A stretch of 9,849 bases of DNA from assembly GCA_001783035.1 (NCBI GenBank), contig MFQK01000020.1:12290-22138 (forward strand), in the 5' to 3' direction. The notes beneath the pieces were generated by a model. It had not been told where the DNA came from and made no database searches. It saw nothing but the letters and a program-made list of their open reading frames with translations. The position numbers and the translations under genes were made by a program. This document shows positions 7,120 to 9,849 of the stretch, piece by piece (the stretch's first letter is position 1; every line of letters begins with the position of its first letter). This DNA comes from Candidatus Magasanikbacteria bacterium RIFCSPLOWO2_02_FULL_44_11 (GTDB lineage Bacteria > Patescibacteriota > Patescibacteriia > Magasanikbacterales > GWA2-37-8).

Positions 7120-8044
7120 AAGTCCGATTTTGTTTCTTGAGCCACTCTTCTCGATAGCGCAATCGAGCGTCGTGCTCATGCAGTTTAATAATTGCATCCG
7201 TGATGACGATTCCATTATCCGCTTTATTAGCGCGATCATTAAATGGTTTTAATTTTAGCCGCTGAATTTCTTTGGCTTGCTTTTCAACCAGGTTTCCATA
7301 CGCGCCTCGCCAGGCAATTTCAAAAAAACGTTTAGTCGCTTTTCCAAACCGTCCTGGTCGCAAAGATGGCGCGGTCAGTTTTATTTTGCGGTTGGGCAAT
7401 AAATCGCCGACCCAGGTATTGGCGACCAGCATCTTGGCATAATACTCTTCCGGATCGTAGACGGGAACCATTTGTTGCAACCAATAAGCAAAGTGGATGT
7501 CTTCATTCACCGCTCGATAAGCGGAAAGATCCAACGCCTCGGTAGTGACAAAAAAAGACAGACAAATCCGATCCCGTTCTTTACGACCATATGTCCGCAG
7601 GCCAAATAGCCGTAAAATGGAATTGGTAAAAGCACGCACCAACCACAAACGCCCGCTTTGAGCGATGATGTATAAATCGATATCGCTTTCTCTGGTCGCT
7701 ACTTCCCTACCCACAGAATTACAAACCATAATTGCTTTCAAAAATGGCACCCAGGCGATAAAACCGGCGGCGCGACGGGCTTTGGATAATTTTTGGTCAT
7801 TAAAAATAACAGCCTGCCGGCGAATCTCGATATTTTTTTCTTCATTGGGTAGAAAATAAAATCCCCATTTTTCACATATTCGTCCGGCTGCCACCAAGTC
7901 GGACAACTCGCTTTCCAAATTTAATTGGTCAATCTGTGGAGCGCGCCACAAATGGCGATATAACTCCTCTTTGGTCAGAGGAAACGAAGCCACGGAAAAA
8001 TACGTTAATGTCTGGATAATAGATTGTTCGATGGTTTGAGACAT
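7103..8044 (-). CDS. Winged-helix plus nucleotidyltransferase-like protein
   Basis: A 313-residue soluble protein. Residues about 5-66 look like a winged-helix domain (IIQTLTYFSVASFPLTKEELYRHLW, then a wing ending GFYFL). Residues about 100-130 carry a polymerase-beta-type nucleotidyltransferase motif, NSVGREVATRESDIDLYIIA (109-128), with metal-binding Asp candidates D121 and D123 at the usual distance from S110; the usual Gly of the GS pair is Asn here. The rest is basic and helical, ending TDAIIKLHEHDARLRYREEW (282-301). I believe similar proteins occur in CPR genomes, but no function is established that I know of. It overlaps the O-antigen-ligase-like gene by 17 bases, which points to a shared envelope or glycan role, by inference only. 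The ATG sits exactly where transcription should start, so the mRNA is probably leaderless. A nucleotide-transferring enzyme and a degenerate regulatory relative are both possible. Confidence 0.72.
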   Translation of the reverse strand: MSQTIEQSIIQTLTYFSVASFPLTKEELYRHLWRAPQIDQLNLESELSDLVAAGRICEKWGFYFLPNEEKNIEIRRQAVIFNDQKLSKARRAAGFIAWVPFLKAIMVCNSVGREVATRESDIDLYIIAQSGRLWLVRAFTNSILRLFGLRTYGRKERDRICLSFFVTTEALDLSAYRAVNEDIHFAYWLQQMVPVYDPEEYYAKMLVANTWVGDLLPNRKIKLTAPSLRPGRFGKATKRFFEIAWRGAYGNLVEKQAKEIQRLKLKPFNDRANKADNGIVITDAIIKLHEHDARLRYREEWLKKQNRTYVATT

Positions 8045-8050
8045 GCCGCT

Positions 8051-8080
8051 AGTATACTAGATGAAGCTCCTAAAAAACAA
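8051..8080 (-). promoter_or_regulatory. Probable promoter giving a leaderless mRNA
   Basis: On the minus strand TATACT (8056-8051, 5 of 6 matches to TATAAT) is followed by six bases and then the ATG at 8044, so the A of ATG falls at +1. A weak -35, TTGTTT (8080-8075), lies 18 bases upstream within the U-tract of the preceding terminator. The -10 is the centre of a perfect 12-base palindrome CTAGTATACTAG (8049-8060), which could also be an operator. Confidence 0.55.
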
Positions 8081-8107
8081 CAGCAGACCCCTGCCTCAAG
8101 GATCTGC
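8072..8107 (-). terminator. Intrinsic terminator after the nusA-yidC-PRC operon
   Basis: In the minus direction GGATCTGC's complement arms form an imperfect hairpin: GCAGATCC (8107-8100) with GGGTCTGC (8090-8083), one A-G mismatch and a 9-base loop, followed by TGTTGTTTTTT. It lies 17 bases after the PRC-barrel stop codon. Confidence 0.65.
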
Positions 8108-8123
8108 CGTTAAATTAACGAAT

Positions 8124-8408
8124 TTATGGTGAAATACTTCCCAAAGCGGGACTGGGCGGGGTGTCGACCTGACCTGGTGCCGCCGCTTTGATAATGGCGT
8201 CGTCAACGATAATTCGATCTGCCGTAATACTCCTAATCTGCAGCGGTGTCACCAAAAAGGTTTCTTTGCTAATAAAACCGTGAGAAACAAGGTATTTACG
8301 GACCTGGTGGTTTTTCACATCAATCTCGATTTCGCGGATATTTCCCAATTTCTGGCCACTGGCGGTAAAAACCGGCAAATGAGTGATGGTATGCCAATCG
8401 ATAAACAT
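8124..8408 (-). CDS. PRC-barrel domain protein
   Basis: A 94-residue protein with a single PRC-barrel-like beta domain over residues about 5-72: LPVFTASGQKLGNIREIEIDVKNHQ is the typical opening (a strand, GxxLGxV-type turn, then V/I-D), followed by VRKYLVSHGFISKETFLVTPLQIRSITADRIIVDDAII. The tail (73-94) is rich in Ala, Pro and Ser and probably disordered. PRC barrels are found in RimM, photosynthetic reaction centre H subunits and many small stand-alone proteins, where they mediate protein or RNA contacts; a specific role here is unknown. It follows yidC by 32 bases and is the last gene before a terminator. This is the place where yidC-linked clusters often carry jag/khpB, but no KH or R3H domain is visible. 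Confidence 0.8.
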   Translation of the reverse strand: MFIDWHTITHLPVFTASGQKLGNIREIEIDVKNHQVRKYLVSHGFISKETFLVTPLQIRSITADRIIVDDAIIKAAAPGQVDTPPSPALGSISP

Positions 8409-8440
8409 ATTATTTATAACTTACCGTATACGACGCACGA

Positions 8441-9208
8441 TTATGACACTATCTGTCCTTCGATGACTTTTGGATCGTTTTTTGGAGTTCCCGGCTTATC
8501 ATTTCGGCTGATAAACCATTGTTGGACGACCATTAAGGCGGTGCTCAAGAACCAGTAAAGCGTCAAACCGGCCGCAAATCTGAAACCTAAAATAACGGTT
8601 AAAACGGGCATCATGTACAACATTTGTTTGTTCATAACCGCGGTCATCGACTCGTCTTTGGCGCCGGCTCCCGCTCCTTTTGGCGGCTGTTTACGGGTCA
8701 TACTCTTGGCTTGCCAAAATTGCGCCAAACCGGCGAGCACCGCCAAAACATAATTAGGTTTGGAAAGATCCAAAAAACCAAGTGAGATTGGACTAAGTTG
8801 TCCCGGGTTCTGGATAAATGGATATAAATTTTGCGTTAAATTGGTCGAGGCAATTCCGTCGCGAAGGACCAAAAACAAAGCGATCAAGAAAGGAAGCTGG
8901 ATGAGCACCGGCAGACAGGATGTCAACGGATTGACCTTGTGCGTCTTATATAATTCCATCATGGCTTGCGCCCGTTTTTGCGGCTCGCTTTTATAAGTTT
9001 CGTTTATCTCGGCAAGCTTGGGTTGGAGTTCTTGCATTGATTTTTGGGCTTTGATCGAGGCGCCGGTAAACGGATAAAGGATAGCGCGAATGACAATCGT
9101 CAAAAGCAGAATAACGACGCCCAGGTCGTGGCCCGGCAGAATATTATAAAAAGCGACAAGTAAATTGAAGATTGGTTTGTAGAGTACAATGTGAAAAATA
9201 TCGGTCAT
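8441..9208 (-). CDS. yidC: Membrane protein insertase YidC/Oxa1 family
   Basis: A 255-residue insertase that integrates and folds inner-membrane proteins, alone or with SecYEG. It is the short Oxa1-like form without the large periplasmic domain of E. coli YidC. Motifs seen: YKPIFNLLVAFYN (10-22), the first conserved helix with the groove arginine R41 (TIVIRAILYPFT), the cytoplasmic coiled hairpin QPKLAEINETYKSEPQKRAQAMMELYKTHKVNPL split over 62-95, and SCLPVLIQLPFLIALFLVLRD (97-117). Later helices lie near 152-166, 198-214 and 216-233, with YMMPVLTVILGFRFAAGLTLYW containing the usual P-x-G-L-x-LYW end. The tail is basic then polar (QWFISRNDK onwards). It starts 8 bases after the nusA stop with no Shine-Dalgarno sequence; no rnpA or rpmH is adjacent, unlike the common arrangement. 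Confidence 0.96.
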   Translation of the reverse strand: MTDIFHIVLYKPIFNLLVAFYNILPGHDLGVVILLLTIVIRAILYPFTGASIKAQKSMQELQPKLAEINETYKSEPQKRAQAMMELYKTHKVNPLTSCLPVLIQLPFLIALFLVLRDGIASTNLTQNLYPFIQNPGQLSPISLGFLDLSKPNYVLAVLAGLAQFWQAKSMTRKQPPKGAGAGAKDESMTAVMNKQMLYMMPVLTVILGFRFAAGLTLYWFLSTALMVVQQWFISRNDKPGTPKNDPKVIEGQIVS

Positions 9209-9216
9209 ATAAATGG

Positions 9217-9849
9217 TTAGACAGTTTTTTCTGCACTGCTTTCATCGGGGGCCGCGCCATCAACCGCTTCGTCGGTAGTTTGAGCCGTTTCGCCTGCTTC
9301 GGCGGGTGGTTTACCTGCTTCGACTACATTTATTTTCCAACCGGTCAGCTCGGAGGCAAGACGGACATTTTGGCCGCTTCGGCCAATCGCAATTGAAAAT
9401 TGGTCAGTGCCGACAGTTACATCCGCGGTCTTGTCAGTTTCGTTGAGCGCCACTCCACGGATCTTAGCGGGCGATAAAGCGTGGCTGATATATTGCTCGG
9501 CGTTATCACTGTACTGAATGATGTCGATCTTTTCACCGTGCAATTCTTCAATGATAGTGTTAATACGGCTGCCGCGTTGGCCGATACAGGAACCAATCGG
9601 ATCAATCGCCGAATCGAACGTTGCCACCGCCACTTTGGAACGAAAACCGGCGTCGCGGGCAATACCCTTAATTTCAATAACACCATTGGTAATTTCGGGA
9701 ATTTCCTGCTTGAAAATTTCACGTACCATGCCGGGGTGAGCGCGAGATAAAATAATCTCCGGACCGCGAGCGGTCATCTCTACTTTAACGACATACAATT
9801 TCAAACGAGAACCGGGACGATAATGCTCGTTTTGCACCATGTGGTCGGC
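9217..9849 (-). CDS. nusA: Transcription termination/antitermination factor NusA, 3' part
   Basis: The gene runs off the right edge; 210 C-terminal residues are visible, and the frame continues unbroken to the last base. NusA binds RNA polymerase and nascent RNA to modulate pausing, termination and antitermination. Visible are the end of the S1 domain (NEHYRPGSRLKLYVVKVE, then GPEIILSRAHPGMVREIF), the start of KH1 (EIPEITNGVIEIKGIARDAG), the KH loop IGSCIGQRGSRI, then KH2 with the loop AIGRSGQNVRLASELTG. After KH2 there is only an acidic, low-complexity tail (PPAEAGE to SSAEKTV), with no C-terminal acidic-repeat domains as in E. coli. The first internal Met (9840) is not the start. It is followed 8 bases later by yidC, rather than by infB as in many bacteria. 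Confidence 0.95.
   Translation of the reverse strand, partial: ADHMVQNEHYRPGSRLKLYVVKVEMTARGPEIILSRAHPGMVREIFKQEIPEITNGVIEIKGIARDAGFRSKVAVATFDSAIDPIGSCIGQRGSRINTIIEELHGEKIDIIQYSDNAEQYISHALSPAKIRGVALNETDKTADVTVGTDQFSIAIGRSGQNVRLASELTGWKINVVEAGKPPAEAGETAQTTDEAVDGAAPDESSAEKTV

Noticed and set aside
7120..7239. Extended N-terminus of the O-antigen-ligase-like protein
   Set aside because: The extra 40 residues lie within the coding region of the upstream gene, are not hydrophobic, and no start signal is seen; the ATG at 7119 is more economical.

Overview
The window looks like a chromosomal segment of a bacterium with the standard genetic code and moderate GC content. The best guess is a member of the Patescibacteria (CPR), Parcubacteria-like. 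This is inferred from gene content: a compact peptide-chain release factor 2 without a frameshift site, a DUF4015 (PF13200) glycoside-hydrolase-like protein, a winged-helix/nucleotidyltransferase protein beside an O-antigen-ligase-like protein, and very tight gene packing. No rRNA, ribosomal-protein set or marker search is available here, so the assignment is an inference. UGA is a real stop (groEL ends in TGA) and prfB is intact, which argues against the UGA-recoding CPR lineages (Gracilibacteria, Absconditabacteria).

All recognisable genes lie on the minus strand, so transcription runs from the right edge to the left. Right block (9849 to 8124): the 3' part of nusA, then yidC and a small PRC-barrel gene, closed by a hairpin plus T-run terminator. 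Next (8044 to 5866): a winged-helix/nucleotidyltransferase-like protein overlapping a polytopic O-antigen-ligase/polymerase-like protein; its promoter places the start codon at +1, so the mRNA is probably leaderless. Then groES-groEL (5773 to 3767) with a sigma70-type promoter and a CIRCE operator for the HrcA repressor, ending in a strong bidirectional terminator. Left block (3413 to 14): four genes separated by only 2-3 bases: small multidrug export-family membrane protein, prfB (RF2), tsaC/sua5 (t6A tRNA modification) and the membrane-anchored DUF4015 protein.

The standout is the stretch 3414-3766 between the left block and groEL. It holds two divergent sigma70-type promoters whose -35 hexamers overlap by five bases. 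The leftward one drives the export-prfB-tsaC-DUF4015 operon. The rightward one (TTGACA, 17 bp, extended -10) drives the only plus-strand gene seen: a 39-residue, strongly acidic protein with a good Shine-Dalgarno sequence and markedly GC-rich third codon positions, unlike every neighbour. It is followed by a set of mutually exclusive hairpins and the terminator shared with groEL. I do not recognise this small protein; it is the best candidate for something undescribed here.

Nearly everything else is housekeeping: transcription elongation, membrane protein insertion, chaperonin, translation termination and tRNA modification, plus envelope-related genes. No mobile elements, CRISPR arrays, tRNAs or rRNAs were seen.
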